A stretch of DNA of 64,000 nt from Luidia sarsii. Taxonomy: Eukaryota; Echinodermata; Asteroidea; Paxillosida; Luidiidae. Position 1 is the first letter of the stretch; each line of letters begins with the position of its first letter. A program made the translations under genes and the position numbers. Location of the stretch: NCBI GenBank assembly GCA_949987565.1, contig OX465117.1:1076714-1140713 (forward strand), in the 5' to 3' direction. This document shows, in pieces, positions 1 to 13,700 of the stretch. The notes under the pieces are model-generated. The model made no database searches. It saw only the letters and a program-made list of their open reading frames with translations, and was not told the DNA's origin.

Positions 1-424
1 CCATGTTGTAGTGACTCCTGTGCTGCCCTGTCTTTAGACCCTTGACATTCTTGTCAAAACACTGGTTGTTTAAGCAATGTCTACATCTGGACGTGGGCAG
101 TACAGCTGGTGTCATGCACGGGATTGACGAGACTCACGAGAGGGCGCTTGTGTTCGTCATTGCAACCCCTCGCCCATCGTCGGACGGTGGCCTCCCTGAG
201 CCTCGTCTACCGTTACTTCTATGGAAGGTGTTCCTCGGCTCTTGCCGACCTGTGGTCGATGTCACCAAACTCTTCGTAACTTACGATCAATCGCAAGGCG
301 ATGAGCGATGCACAGAAACCATACGGTGTATCACAACTTACGATGGGTTATTCATCGTAAGAAGAGTTACGATGCATTGAAGTGATTTGTGAAATCCAGC
401 CCTGGTCCCCCCAGTCAGGACATT

Positions 425-670
425 TGTGACCCGGCACAACGACATGAGGAATATCCGACTAAAACGCTTTTTGAGTAAACAACGCCTGAAGTTAAAGTAT
501 CTTCACAATTCGATTACAAATCTTCTTTTGGTATTTTCAGAAATTTTAAGTATTAGAGGATCTTATTTTTTGATATCATTTGAAAGCTAATGGTATACTC
601 TTTCACATCATTCAAATACCTCAAAATCTCAAAAGTGGGGTTATTCCTCATTATGCTGTGCCGGGTCACA
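425..670 (+). mobile_element. Short inverted-repeat transposon, TGTGACCCGG family, copy 1
   Basis: Starts TGTGACCCGGCACAACGA and ends with the reverse complement, ATGCTGTGCCGGGTCACA. The imperfect inverted ends (about 35 bases) continue into GAGGAATA. There is no coding capacity. It belongs to the short (about 250-bp) subfamily that lacks the middle of the long copies. TT flanks both sides. Confidence 0.85.
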
Positions 671-739
671 TTTAAGCAAGCAACCAGGCTGTTTGCCTCT
701 TCTCATCCACCATGCACACACCGCATCCACCATGCACAC

Positions 740-934
740 ACTCTATCTGTCCCAAGGTGTAGATTAAAGGGGTGTAAAAGATTTCTCGAAAATACAGCAT
801 CCCAGACCGTAAGATTTGTTTAACATGTGGATTCTATCACGACCATTTACAAGCTGTGCAAACGAGAAGGAAATATGTAGACATCGATGTTTCCCAATCT
901 TCCCAATGTTATATTGGGCCTTTAATGCCATCGA
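740..934. mobile_element. Truncated TTAA-type short transposon, family C
   Basis: The right end (ATGTTATATTGGGCCTTTAA) and interior match the copies at 36572-36952 and 53194-53562. The left end is missing. Confidence 0.65.
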
Positions 935-1607
935 GTTTCGAGACTAGTATAGAAATGACCGAGCAAAGTGTATTATGCGTTGTCACAAGGGTTAATTGTA
1001 AGATAACCTGTGGTTTTGCATGCTGACAATGTAGCCTTTCTGATAGTCTCAGTTAAAGAAAGTCTCCAATATTAAGAGGGCCTTTACGTTTAAATACGTA
1101 TAAGGCAGTACTCTTGAAGCAATGATTAGTTTGCCTTTGAGGAAAGTCTTGCTGGAAAAGCATCTGGAATTCAACAAGCTAAATGCGTTCCCTCAGTGAG
1201 ATTGTAAGAAATGATTAGTATGACATCCACTTAATTCTGCAAGAGCTTTTTAAGGTTCTTAAAAGAAAAATCTGTAAAATAGGAATGTGTGCATGTTTTG
1301 TTCGTCTCTAAGATAGTAGGAATGATAAGGGCGACTTCTGCAAGTAACCGACGATAGATAAAAATACAAATCCCGCGAGGACCGAAAAATCAGGCCGGTA
1401 AAAAAAATCTCCTGCAAATTGAAAAAAAAAAATTGGTCTATAAGATTGTTGGAAAGATTAAGGATAGCTAGGGGATGACATTCACGATGCTATCTGTATG
1501 GATGTGAAATCACAGCCACAATCCGACTCACCCACCCACGTGGCCCGGGGACCCCCCTTCCACCCGTGTCCGGTAACCGGATTACGGGGCTCCTGCCCGC
1601 GCTCTCC

Positions 1608-1621
1608 GTTGCCAGGGCAAC
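1608..1621. promoter_or_regulatory. RFX X-box motif GTTGCCAGGGCAAC
   Basis: A perfect match to the X-box consensus GTNRCC(N0-3)RGYAAC, recognised by RFX factors. It sits in the intron just past the TM2 exon donor. Function is unproven. Confidence 0.4.
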
Positions 1622-1633
1622 GGCGCCACTTAC

Positions 1634-1736
1634 CTTGTTATCTATTGCGTAGAGTCCGATCACGAGGGTCAGGTGACCGGTGATAAGGGTTGCTAGGAAA
1701 CACAGCACGATAGAGGCACGATCTGAATCAAATTTT
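1634..1736 (-). CDS. Receptor exon 12: first intracellular loop and TM2 (last exon in window)
   Basis: This exon enters in phase 2 (acceptor attttattccgtcgcag) and leaves in phase 0 (gtaagt). It codes [20 protein letters not shown] then [14 protein letters not shown], residues 428-461. The basic loop with SDR followed by a helix containing H and G is the TM1-TM2 layout of class B2 receptors (family form: 'lrsdr..i.inLc.sLllahllFliG'). The remaining helices must be encoded left of base 1. Confidence 0.94.
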
Positions 1737-4700
1737 CTGCGACGGAATAAAATAAGAAATACACGCAGGGTGACATCACAGTCTTCGCCAATGTATCCAC
1801 ACCATAGAGCTCTATGAATAAACTAGAGTCATCGCGTGACGCGTGCCGACAAGGGGACTGCGACGCCATTACCAAAGAGGTGCAAATGCATGGATCTCTA
1901 TGGAGCAAACTAATCCCATTTTTTTACAAAAGAAAGTAGGACATTAACATTTGCCAATCCCTTGAGGTATTGATGGCCTTTCCTTTCATTACTAACAAAC
2001 ATTTCTATAACATTTTTGTTTCCGCATTCCCAACCTTTCGGCTATACCTTTTCCCATTCATATTACGCGCGATTGCAACTGACATCAGGTCATACTGATC
2101 TGAAACATTTTGTACAAACTCTATTCATCTGTTTGAAACACTACAAATAAAATCCAGATTCTAAACCAATGCTAACACATTTTTGGACGGTTGCCCATTT
2201 AAGGTGACACATTCCAGTCCTCAATGATCAAGCAAATTTTATTGTTTAAGTTGAACTCTGACCCCTACTCAGTACTCACCTATTTGCATAAAGTAGAAGG
2301 CAAAAGGTCACTCCTATGACAACCATATACAAAACAATGGAGGCGAGGACGATATTGGGCAGCTGACCACGAGTGTTGTACTATAAGGAAAAAAAGACAA
2401 CAAAATAAGCGACTGCCAAAGACAAGAACATACATTACTAATGTGAAAGCTAGTTTACTACACGATAGAAGAAGCCGCTTAGAAACCATTGCAATGGCTC
2501 TGGCTCATGCTTCGTCCACGTCATCCAATTGATATCCCCAAGACAGTAACCGAAACAATTGTGAAATCGCCCAAATAATTGTTTTTCTCCCCCCCCCCCA
2601 AATAAGCGACTGCCAAAGACAAGGACGTACATTACTAATGTGAAAGCTAGAGCACTAAACACGATAGAAGAAGCCGCTTAGAAACCATCGTAATGGCTCG
2701 GGCTCAGGCTTCGTCCACGTCATCAAATTGATATTCACAATACAGTAACCGAATCAATCGTGTAGTCGCCCAGGTGATTGTCCCCCCCCCCCGAAATAAG
2801 CGACTGACAAAGACAAGGATGTACATTACTAATGTGAAAGCTGGTGGACTACACGATAGAAGAAGCCGCTTAGAAACCATTGTAATGGCTCGGGCTCAGG
2901 CTTCGTCCACGTCATCAAATTGATATTCCCAAGACAATAACTGAATCAATCGTGAATTCGCCAAAACGATTGTTTTTCTTTCTTTCTTCAAATTTAATTT
3001 CAAACACAGGCATTGTCCGTCGGATTTAATCAGAAGACCTATGGAAATACCGGAGGTACCTACGAAGACAATCACTGCACAGAGATACATTCAACTCAAC
3101 GCTGTATAAGGTCAGTTTCTTTTCTAACTTTCCCCATGAAATAAGTTGGGATGTAAACAAATTGATGTTATCAAAGCGTCCGATCTCACCCGAGACTGGT
3201 GACTATTGTATGGTTTTTATTTTGGTGGGGGGATGGTCACCGTGCGTCATTTTTAAGTTTGTTTGTTTCTTCCATCTACTGATTGTTTTTAGCAAGCGAG
3301 GCTTCCATCATGATGAATGATTATTTCAGACGAAAATTTGATTACATCCTGCGCGCTGTTTGTTCAGAAATCAACAGCACAAATTAATTCTGTTTGCGTT
3401 TGGACAAGGCCGTTTCCTCCTGGAAAAGAATTGTCGAGTATTGCGAAAACAAATTCCCAAAACAAATACTGGGTATACGTAGTTTCACTTTGCATTACAA
3501 ATCATTAATTGTCTGTGAAATATATACATTGAGTTTACTATCAGAAGAGGTCAAACACATTCATAATACCAGTTATGAATGTGTACTAACGTACTTTGAA
3601 GTACAGATATTTTAGTGGAAATAGTTTACTCTTAAAATTTAGTGGGCCTGACGTTTCGATCTTAGCAGGACCTTTCTCAAAGGCAGAGTGACAAGGACAA
3701 AACAGATACATGTACACGGAGGAAGGGGGAAGAAAGTGAATAGGACACGGATGAGAAACAAAGGACAAAGAGTAAAGCTAGTAGGGTGAGATCAAAGGGA
3801 AGGGCAATGAGTAGGGTAGGGATTAGTGAGAAGAGGGGGAAAGATCAAAGAGTGAAGCTGGTAGGGAGAGATCAAAGGGAAGGGCAAGGAGTAGGGTAGG
3901 GATTAGTGAGAAGAGGGGGCAAGATCAAAGAGAGAAGCGTGGAGGAGTGAACACAAAAGAAGGATTATCAGAAAGCTGCATGGTGTTAGTCATTACCCTC
4001 CTGGATGTTGAGACCATGTGGTTGAATAGTCCGAAGAAGCTTCATCCACATTTTCTCACGGCTAAGACGGACAGCAATTACTACGGTGACCAAGTAACTA
4101 TTAGGGAAGCTTTTAATGGCTGGATAGCTCAGGTTGTCAAGCGCTGGTACGTTGAGCCAAATGCCTGTGCTCACATTGTGTTCCAATTTAATCATCCTGA
4201 CTCCTTTCATCGACAATTTAGAATCTTGCAATCGTTTCCCTCACTATGTTTATTGGTCGACAAACCAAAATGTCAAAGAAGAATCTTTCTTTCAGGCAAA
4301 AAAGAAAGACAGAAAGACGTGTAAATGTGTTTAAGATTGGTCTTCCACTCAAAAGGTTATCCGTTTTCCAATCAGAAATCCCAGGACAATTTTGCCCTGT
4401 GATTCACATCGAGGAATAAATACGATAAGCTGCTCGGTTCTATAGAGGTTTTTTTCACTCACATCCTTTTAACGGGTTAGCGTTCAATTCACGCGGATGC
4501 ACGCGGAACGCGCGCGCCTTCGGGTCATCAAAATTAATGTCCAATGGAAATACTCAGAGTGGATATTTGCACGCGCTTCCGCGGATTTGGACATGCTAAT
4601 TAATAGCCCTTGGCTGTCAAGTGACGTCATGTGAAAAAACCCCTCTATACCCTGCACTACTGCTCAGACTTTTGTTTTCATTGTCGAGAAGCATATCGAG

Positions 4701-7700
4701 TCTGAACCGTATAATGACCCGCAAATGCACTTCTCTGTTAAGTTTCAGTGGCTAGTCTCGGCCTAAGTGTCTCGCACTCAGAACGAGCTTTAAATGGGTA
4801 GAAGGAGGAACGGTCCCAATATTTACTTGGCGTTTCAGGCAAGCAATGTGTGAGTGGCGTGAAACGAAATCAAATGCTAGATTTGAGTGGAGGTCAGATT
4901 CACCGTTGGAAGCGGTGAGAAGAGGATTGCCCGCGTCTTGTGATATGGATGGAGGGGGGGGGGGTACGTTCTGTGACCATGGAAAGATCTTTCAAACCAT
5001 GTCTGTCCTTAGAAAACTGCATCGCGGACCTAGTGGCAGCCGATGACATGTGCACTCATTCCCAGATGGGGAAGGGAAAGGAGGAGAAGGAGAGGAGAAG
5101 GAGAAGAAGAAGGAGAAGAAGGAGAAGGAGAAGGAGAAGGAGAAAAAAAAAGAAAAAAAAAGAAGAAGAAGGAGAAGAAGAAGGAGAAGGAGGAGGAGAG
5201 GGAGAAGGAGAAGGAGGAGGAGAAGGAGGAGTAGGAGAAGGAGAAGAAGGAAGGAGAAGAAGGAGAAGGAGAAGGAGAAGAAGAAAAATAAGAAGGAGAA
5301 GGAGAAGAAGAAGGGGAAGGAGAAGTAGAAGGAGAAGAAGGAGAAGGAGAAGGAGAAGGAGGAGAAGGAGAAGAAGGAAGGAGAAGGAGGAGAAGGAGAA
5401 GGAGAAGGAGAAGAAGAAGGAAGGAGAAGGAGGAGAAGGAGGACAAGGAGGAGGAGACGGAGAAGGACAAGGAGAAGGAGAAGGAGGAGGAGGAGAAGGG
5501 GAAGGAGAAGGAGAAGGGGGAGGAGAAAAAGAAGAAGAAGACGGAGAAGAAGGAAAAGAGGAAGGGAAAGGGAAAGGGATAGAGGAAGAGGAAGAGGAAG
5601 AGGAAGAGGAAGGGGGAGAGGAAGAGGAAGGAGAAGAGGAAGAGGAAGAGGAACGGGAAGGGGAGTGCATAAGGAGAAGCACAAGGAGGAGAAAAACAAC
5701 AACATATCTACGTACATTCTGAGAAAAAAAACCGACAAAGGAGAAACCAAAAACCTTTGAAAACAACCGATGAACGCGTTAACGTTATTACTGTCCCTGG
5801 TGACACCGCAGTGGACCCCGCAGAGCCGGCGAACGTCCCGGTGTTAGAATCGCATCATTTATGAATCGGCTAATCCCGAGAGAGCCCCGGGGTATCATAC
5901 CGGTCTGCTCGTCCCGCTGAGACGGCAACGCGTGCGTGCCTAAACGAGCGCGGCTACAAGCTGCCACCGTCTTTGTCGGAACGGCGACTGTTCTATGATA
6001 AAAAATTCATAGCCGGCCTGACTTGGAGTAAAAAAAATATGCTGCAACACCCGAGACGGACTTCAGATGCAACCTTCACATTATACTTTAACTACTATCT
6101 TGCCTTATATCGTATTTGTATACTATTTTCAGCATGGGACAAATGAGATATTTACGATGAAATGAAACTGAAGGGGATTCTTATTTCGCGGAATGTTAAC
6201 CGAGCAACGAGAATTTGGAATGAATGGAATTTGGAATGAATGAAAATCAGATTTATTGTTACATGAATGTCGCCCAACACAAGCCCAAAAAGGCCACTCA
6301 AGGTGAGGGCTAAAAGAAAGTAATAAGGAGAATAACCAGGACCATGATAGATCAGGAGGAAGAAAGATGAACGTTGATGTTACGTTTGAATTGGGACAAG
6401 TTATAAGAAAGGGGGAAACAGGTTGCAGGTAGAGAATTCCATAGTGCAGCAGTGCGCGGGAAGAAGCTAGAGGGTTAACCTGTATTAATAAATGTACTCT
6501 GTAACCTGGTAGCAACACCCCAGGCCCCACAATGACGGACTTCTGAGGCATTTGGCCACAGAGCTCTATAAATAAACTAGAGTGCGCACTCATCGCGTGC
6601 CGACAAGGGGACTGCGACGCCATTACCAAAGAGGTTAAATACATGGATCTCTATGGGGCAAACTAATCCCAATTTTTACAAAAGAAAGTAAGAAATTAAA
6701 ATTCGCCAATACCTTGAGGTATTAATTGCCTTTCCTTTCATTACTAAGAATCATTTCTATAACATTTTAGTTTCCGTGTTCACAACCTTTCGGCTATACC
6801 TTTCCCCATTCATGTTACGCGCGATTGCTGCTGACATCCGGGTACTTCGAGCTGAAGTTGCCCTCTTTGTTAATGGCGGATGCGCGTCCATGGCGGCACA
6901 CGTTCGTACCCCTTGGTATGGGAGTGCGCACTCCAGTTTATTCATAGAGCTCTATGCTTTTGGCCAATCAGGCTACCTCATAGACTACTACATACTTTTG
7001 AGGAAAGTACTCGGTGCAGGTGTGTTGATGAAACCCAAACAGCGCATGCGCTCTGAGGCCACCCACCTTCCCGATGATGGCGAAAGTTGTCAGATGCTTG
7101 CACTGACAGGTGGCCGTTCCGTCCTCACTGAAGGTCGGCTTGAGGCAGTTGTCAAGGTCCTCCTTCCAGACTCTGAAGGATAACACAATTCATGAGTAAG
7201 AAAGTATGTCTACATGAATAATAATAAGAAGTAGACACATAAGGAGAAGGATAAGAAGGAGGAGGAGGGAGAGGAGCAGAAGCAGGATCAGGAGAAGTAG
7301 GATTAAGAAGAAGAGGGGAGAATGAGAATGATAATGAGAAGAAGGATCCGGAGGAGAAGGATGACGAAGGAGTTGGAGTAGGAGGAGAAGAAGGACGAGA
7401 GGGAGAAGGGAAATGAAAAGGAGAAGGAGAAGAAGGAGAAGGAAAAGGAAAAGGAGAAGGAGGAGAAGAAGGAGTTGAAGTAAAAGGAGGAGAAGGAGGA
7501 CGAGGACGAGGAGAAGGAGGAGAAGGAGAAGGAGGAGGAGAAGGAGAAGGGGAAGGAGGAGGAGGAGGAGAAGGAGAAGGAGAAGGAGAAGGAGAAGGAG
7601 AAGGAGAAGGAGGAGGAGAAGGAGGAAAGGGAGAAGGAGGAGAAGAAGGAGGAGGAGAAGGAGGAAAGGGAGAAGTCGAAGGAGGAGAAGAAGGAGGAGG

Positions 7701-10700
7701 AGAAGGACAAGGACAAGGAGGAGAAGGGGAAGGGTAATGAGAAGGACACGGAGAAGGAGGAGTAGGAGGAGAAGGAAGATAATTATTAAGAAAAAGGGAG
7801 GGGCAGGAGGTGTAGAGGAGAAAGGCAAGAAGAAGATGGAATAAGAAAAAAGAAGGAAAAACAAACAAACAAACAGAAGCAGAACGAGGTGGAGAATTTG
7901 CCGATGAAGAAGAAGTGCGAGAGAAGTTCATTCACAATCTTGAACCCTTAAACCCGATGCTTACCTGCCAGGGTCGCTGTACTTTAGGTAGGCGCAGGTG
8001 GAGTTGGGCAGCGTGACGTCATTCTGCATTAGGATGTTGACGTAGCTGTCGAGCTTGGCTGGCGGGGCGGGGAACAAACTGCAGGACACCAGACTGGAGC
8101 TGATGTTCTCCGGGTCGATCCAAATCCTGCGAGGCGAAAACCAGACAGGCTATACTAGATTCCCGTACAACTCAGATGTAACTCCATTGGTTAAAATTAG
8201 GACTTCCTAGAAAAAATATCGATTCTGTCACTTCTATATTGCGAAAGAGACATTTATTTTGTTTTTTCATTACATTTTTACTCTCAATATTTGTGCTTTC
8301 CTATAATCAAAGCAAATAGATATTGATTTCCCTTGGCTGAAGTTAATACAAAACTGTTGCAAACTGCTCACTGACTAAAATGACGTGCAATACATCAATC
8401 TCAAAAGTTAGAGGGCCTGATGTTTCGATTCTAGCAGAACCTTTCTCAAAGGCAAAAATCCTGAGCACTAACAGGCAACGTGAGCTCAAAGAAACACACT
8501 TTCTAGAATAAAATGTGTTGAATGTAGTCAGGTATTTGAATGAAAACGGGGAGATGATCCCTGGAGATATATGGCAGTTAAAAATTAAATGGTTCTGACT
8601 GGAAACCCCACCCCCTCAAAGATAAGTTGACTACATTCTGGAAGGCCGCCATCTAAGGGCCGATTAGGTTGACAGCACTGATGGGCAAAACCAGAGGTCT
8701 GGGGCTCAAATCCTTTGCCATGTTTCAAACGTTCAAAACTAAGAAGGGCCTGACGTTTCGAACCTAGCAGAATGACAAAGATAAACGTAAAATAGGAAGG
8801 GGGCTGTATGGCCACGAATGACAGACAACAATGTTTAAAGGATCCCTGTCTGTTCCCTTTCATTTTGTTTGAAAGTTTGAAAATTTGGACATCCTCGTTT
8901 AGCAATTTTTCACATGTCTACTGCAAAGTGATGGCAATTTTTTTTTTAGAATCTTGGGGAAACTAACCTTGAGTTGTCTGTTCTTGAAGGGAGAAGGCTG
9001 GTCACGGAGTTTCTGAAGACAATGGTCGCAATACCAGTGCGTCTGCTGAAATCTGTTTGAAATTCAAAATGATTTGACATCTCTCTATCATTTCGAAACC
9101 ACAAAGGAACCTTTTGAATATCCCACATAGTCGCCTATGCCAGTCCTTGTTCCTTCTAACTCGCCTGTTATACATCGTTGGGCGAAGATAATGCTGTTGG
9201 GAAAATCATAGGTGACACACTTTATAAGGAATATTGGGAGTTCGTAATTGATTTGGAACATCAACATCCGACAGTTGAGCTTTTATTGGCCAGTAACTTT
9301 ACCAGTTTGTGGATTTACCAACGTTGGTCAAATAGTTGGTTGTATATTGTACGACATTTCTCGTAGTATAGGCCGTATATTTAGGCCGTGTACGAAAGAG
9401 CTAGGTCTAGGTCTTCCCCCTATTTGAAATACGCGGAGATGCGAAGACAATAGCCCTAGCCGTAGCTCTGGAAGGCCGTTTCGGACTTCTAACTCTAGAA
9501 AGTTGCAGCTTATTTAGATACCGTATGCGACCACGCACCGGTTATTCTTCTGGAATTTCTTTGACATGAAAAACCCATTTCTTACCTTGCCTCGTGAGGG
9601 CGCTGCTTGGTATCGTAACCTTTGCAACAGGATTCGTAAACTCGTACACGTAGTCTGCATCTCTATTTACAACCTCGTACGTTGACTCTGTTGGGATAGG
9701 CAATGTACGGCCGTGATTAATGTTTAGAATAGTCTTGAGTTCTGAGTTTGTGTCAGGAATTTCATTGGAAACTGTGGCATTGCAAACAGCGGGAGAAACT
9801 CTGAGCTAACCCAGTTTAGCCCAAACCAACCCAGCCCTTCTAGTATAGTTAATACCTACCTCGTTTAGCTGAACCCTACCGGTCTAGTACATCCCAAATT
9901 AGACCTGTAAATTTGCTCCCAAAGCAGCTTAGTCTAATATTGCCAGTCCATCTCAGTTAAGTCAGTTCCATCCAGGTCTGTTACTGCACATGCAATATTG
10001 CCAAGCTTATAACTCAAACCCGACCAAATCCAGTATAATCCAGTCCTATCTAGTTCAGCCCAGTTAAGTCCACAACAATCCAGTCAAACCAGGCTCATTT
10101 GAGCCCAAACCTACATACTAAGTGGATTCAAACCCATCGGAATCTAACTTTTTCCAAGTCTACTCACGGAAGTTTGAAGTCGTTTCCAAGCTCAGTGTCA
10201 ACTGCCCAGTTCTGTCCAGATAAAGAGTCACCGCATCCCCAAAGCTCTCAAGTCCTCTCAGGAAGGTGATAAACAGCTCCTCGTCCTTGTACTAAAAAAA
10301 CACAACGATCCGAACAATGATTCAGGAAAGTTAAGATGAGATGTCACTTAAAGCCCCTACACAACATTGGTAAGATCGAAAAAACAGAAATGTTCACAGA
10401 TTTACATTAAACTTATACAGTTTGAAGATGGTTATAATAGAAACCTCGCACTGCAATATTTATGTCTGAAATGCTGTATTTTTGGAGAAAAGTGTAAAGA
10501 AATAGTTTACGTCTCACCCCCTAGATCTAAACGATTTTTTGTAACAATTCGTTGAATGCTGCATTTTCACAAAACAGATGAAGCGGTTTCTCACTATTTT
10601 CTCGAGACTCGGTTGGCGGATTGAGCTGAAATTTCCACAGGTGTGCTTTTTCATGTATATGTTGGATCAGACAACGTATGGATGCTATTCTTAGACCTCG

Positions 10701-13700
10701 ACCAATGTTGTGTTATCCCTTTACGATAAATCACCCCTTTCCCTCTCGGTAAATACTTGCATGAACAATTATTCACCGCGTCATGTTGATTCCTTTGAAT
10801 TGATTCCTTAACCGTTTGAATGTTTGACATAATGTTTGTCATTATTCTGCACTAAAACCGTGACACTCGAAAGTGCTTCTTTGTATCGCTATTGGGTGAA
10901 GACGTTCGAAGGAGTTTGACAGTCAGAGGGGTCAGTGATCAGAGGGGTCAGTGATCAGAGGGGTCAGTGATCAGAGGGGTTAGTGATCAGAGGGGTCAGT
11001 GATCAGAGGGGTCAGTGATCAGAGGGGTCAGTGATCAGAGGGGTCAGTGATCAGAGGGGTCAGTGATCAGAGAGGTCAGTGATCAGAGGGGTCAGTGATC
11101 AGAGGGGTCAGTGATCAGAGGGGTCAGTGATCAGAGGGGTCAGTGATCAGAGGGGTCAGTGATCAGAGGGGTCAGTGATCAGAGGGGTCAGTGATCAGAG
11201 GGGTCAGTGATCAGAGGGGTCAGTGATCAGAGGGGTCAGTGATCAGAGAGGTCAGTGATCAGAGGGGTCAGTGATCTGAGGGGTCAGTGATCAGAGGGGT
11301 CAGTGGCCAGAGGGGTCAGTGATCAAAGGGGTCAGTAATCAGAGGGGTCAGTGATCAGAGGGGCCAGTGATCAGAGGGGTCAGTGATCAGAGGGGTCAGT
11401 GATCAGAGGGGTCAGTGATCAGAGGGGTCAGTGATCAGAGGCCAGGGGTCAGGAAGTCCTCGGAATTGCACCATTCCTACTTTAACTCTGTGTTTTTGCC
11501 ACATGCAGCAAAACATACTTCTCTCTTCTTTTGGTTCGGCTACCCTGAGCCATGGGACCTGTTTTCATGGGGGGTGTGGGACTTCAGTGAAAGGGCATTG
11601 ACGTGTAACCTTAGAGACCAATATCCGGCCGGCAGTATTCTTTGCAGGAAAGAAGACCGAAGCACCGGCAACAAATATCCACCCGCCGATAACCTCGTCC
11701 GGGAAGGACCGAACGACCGCGTCTATCTGCGGGCAGGTCGTATCGAGCCGAGGCGATATCAAACAGAACCCGAACCGATTCGAAGGGGAGGTTGGCTTTT
11801 TCCTTCCCGGCGATCGAGGTCTCTGGGATGTTGACCGGCATCCCGGCGTGGTCGATATGGGGAGATTGGAAGGAATGCACGGCCCAACGATCCCCTGGGA
11901 GGTCGGTAACCAACTCCTATCCAGATGGGAGACGGGGTTGCTCCCTAAAAAAGGGATTCTATCGACTTGGTCTGAAATCAAACACTGTTTTTTTCTACAC
12001 CATTTCTTCCTGCTAGTCTTCTCACTGTTTCTTTCTCTTTCTATCCCCATTTTCTCTCTTACTCTCTTCCTCTCTCTCCCTTTCTCTCCTCTCATTTCAT
12101 CCTTGAACTCTAACTCACTCCTCACACCGTCTCTTTCGCTCTTTCCTCTCTTTCTCCTACCCTATAAAAAATCCTTTCTCTATCTCCTCCTGCTTTCTTG
12201 TGCTCTTTCTCCCGAAATCTTCATCCAACTCCCCCGTTTCTCTCTCTCTCCCTCTCCCTCTCTTTCTCCCTCTCTCCCCCTCTCTCTCCCCCTCTCTCTC
12301 CCCTCTCAGCTCTCCCCCTCTCTCTTCCCTCTTCCCCCTTCACCACCCCCTCTCTCTCTATCTCCCCATCTCTCCCCCTCCCTCTCCCCTCTCTCTATCC
12401 CCTCTTCTCCCTTCACCACCCCCTCTCTCTCTCCCCCTCTCCCCTCTTCCCCATTTACCCCCCTCTCTCTCTCCCTTCCCCTCTCTCTTTTTCTCTCTCC
12501 TTCCCCCTTTACCCCCCTCTCCCCTCTCTCTCTACCCCCTGTCTCTCTCTACCACCTCTCTCTCTATCCCCTCTCTCTCTACCTCTTTAAGTTTCTCACC
12601 CTGTCTTCTCCTACTATTGTAAATGGAATTTCGTTTTTGAAGCCTTATTAAACATTGATATTTTATTTTAATTTCAATCATTATGGCTGGATGATCCGAT
12701 CCTGAGAAAGGATGGTTCGGAAAATCTTGCTTTGGCGGGAAAAGGTAGAGAGAGAAGGGGGTAGAGGATCAGAGATGAGTGACCAAAATACTGTTGCCGT
12801 GAAAGATGGATAAATCATCAGGAGGTGGACGAGGAGGCTATTGTGACGTGACATAGTCGATCGGCGTCGTCAAGGGAGACAGGATTTAATGGAAGAGATA
12901 GAGTGCGGGTTACCTAGTACAGGAACGATTGTAATGTTTGCATCTCTGCGTTTTCGTAAGATCTTCGCTTCTTAGTGTTTACCCCGGCAACATTCGGTCG
13001 ACCACAGAAACCTCCGGGGGAGGGAAACATGATATCTCAGCCGCGTCTCAGCGCCATCGAAAATTGCATTCACAACCCGCCGTCCCGCCGTCTGATTAGA
13101 TAAACATTAATTCAAACGCCAATCTGCATAATAATTGGCCAGTGCGGTCCCAGTGCGGTCCCGCGTCCCCCCACTGCCAATTCGATCCATGCATTATTCA
13201 ACTCTTGGAGCTTCCATCATTCCCCTTGCGAACCTTTATCAAGTAGAGTAGGTCTGGCTTAGGGAGCATTGTCAGCTTTTTCTGATGGCGTTCACAGTCC
13301 CAATTCTATTAGTCGCAACGCAATTCATACGATGAAAGCCAGTGACTAAAGTAGTGTGCTTCTTTGAGTTCGTCCCTTTTCCAACATGATTTAGCCTCAT
13401 CCAATTTCACCAAGGCAGATTCTAATCAATTTCGAATGAGACGGGAAAAAAAGTGTGAATCCAAGAGATTTTATTCGTAGAAAGCCAATCGATATCACGG
13501 TCTTAACATGTTTGCCTCCAGTGCGCGCTGTCATTGGATTAAAGTCGACGGGCAAACCTCCGGATCCTCGCGCTGCGTAGTCACACGCTTAGGAAAGGAA
13601 AGGACCACGGTGCGCATGCGCGCTACATTAGAGGCAATTGGTCGGAAATTGTGTCACGTGACATTGGGCCTTGAAAGTGCAACGGTTTTTAATCCGAATC

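Larger units (their letters stand above)
1..1633. other. Intron after the TM2 exon, leftmost part of window
   Basis: No receptor exon was found here on the minus strand. It contains a repeat with the motifs CGTAACTTACGAT and TACGATGCAT (about 228-400), a TGTGACCCGG transposon (425-670), a truncated TTAA-type element (about 740-934), and AT-rich DNA without visible structure from about 935 to 1490. An RFX X-box palindrome lies at 1608-1621, 13 bases past the exon donor. Confidence 0.6.

Noticed and set aside
3000..3090. Minus-strand frame [15 protein letters not shown], resembling the start of a class B2 TM1
   Set aside because: Its only good acceptor would enter in phase 1, but the GPS exon leaves in phase 0. 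The exon at 2280-2380 fits both phase and length, and a stop lies directly upstream.
4992..5750. Long open frames on both strands (over 230 codons)
   Set aside because: They arise from the purine tract; the products are only R/K/E/G or S/L/F/P runs.
7152..7931. Proline/serine-rich minus-strand frame of 259 codons joined to the GPS exon
   Set aside because: It reads through an intron made of simple repeat. Consensus donor and acceptor remove it and restore the GPS.
10926..11450. CRISPR-like array (regular short repeats)
   Set aside because: Units are contiguous with no unique spacers, and the DNA is clearly eukaryotic.
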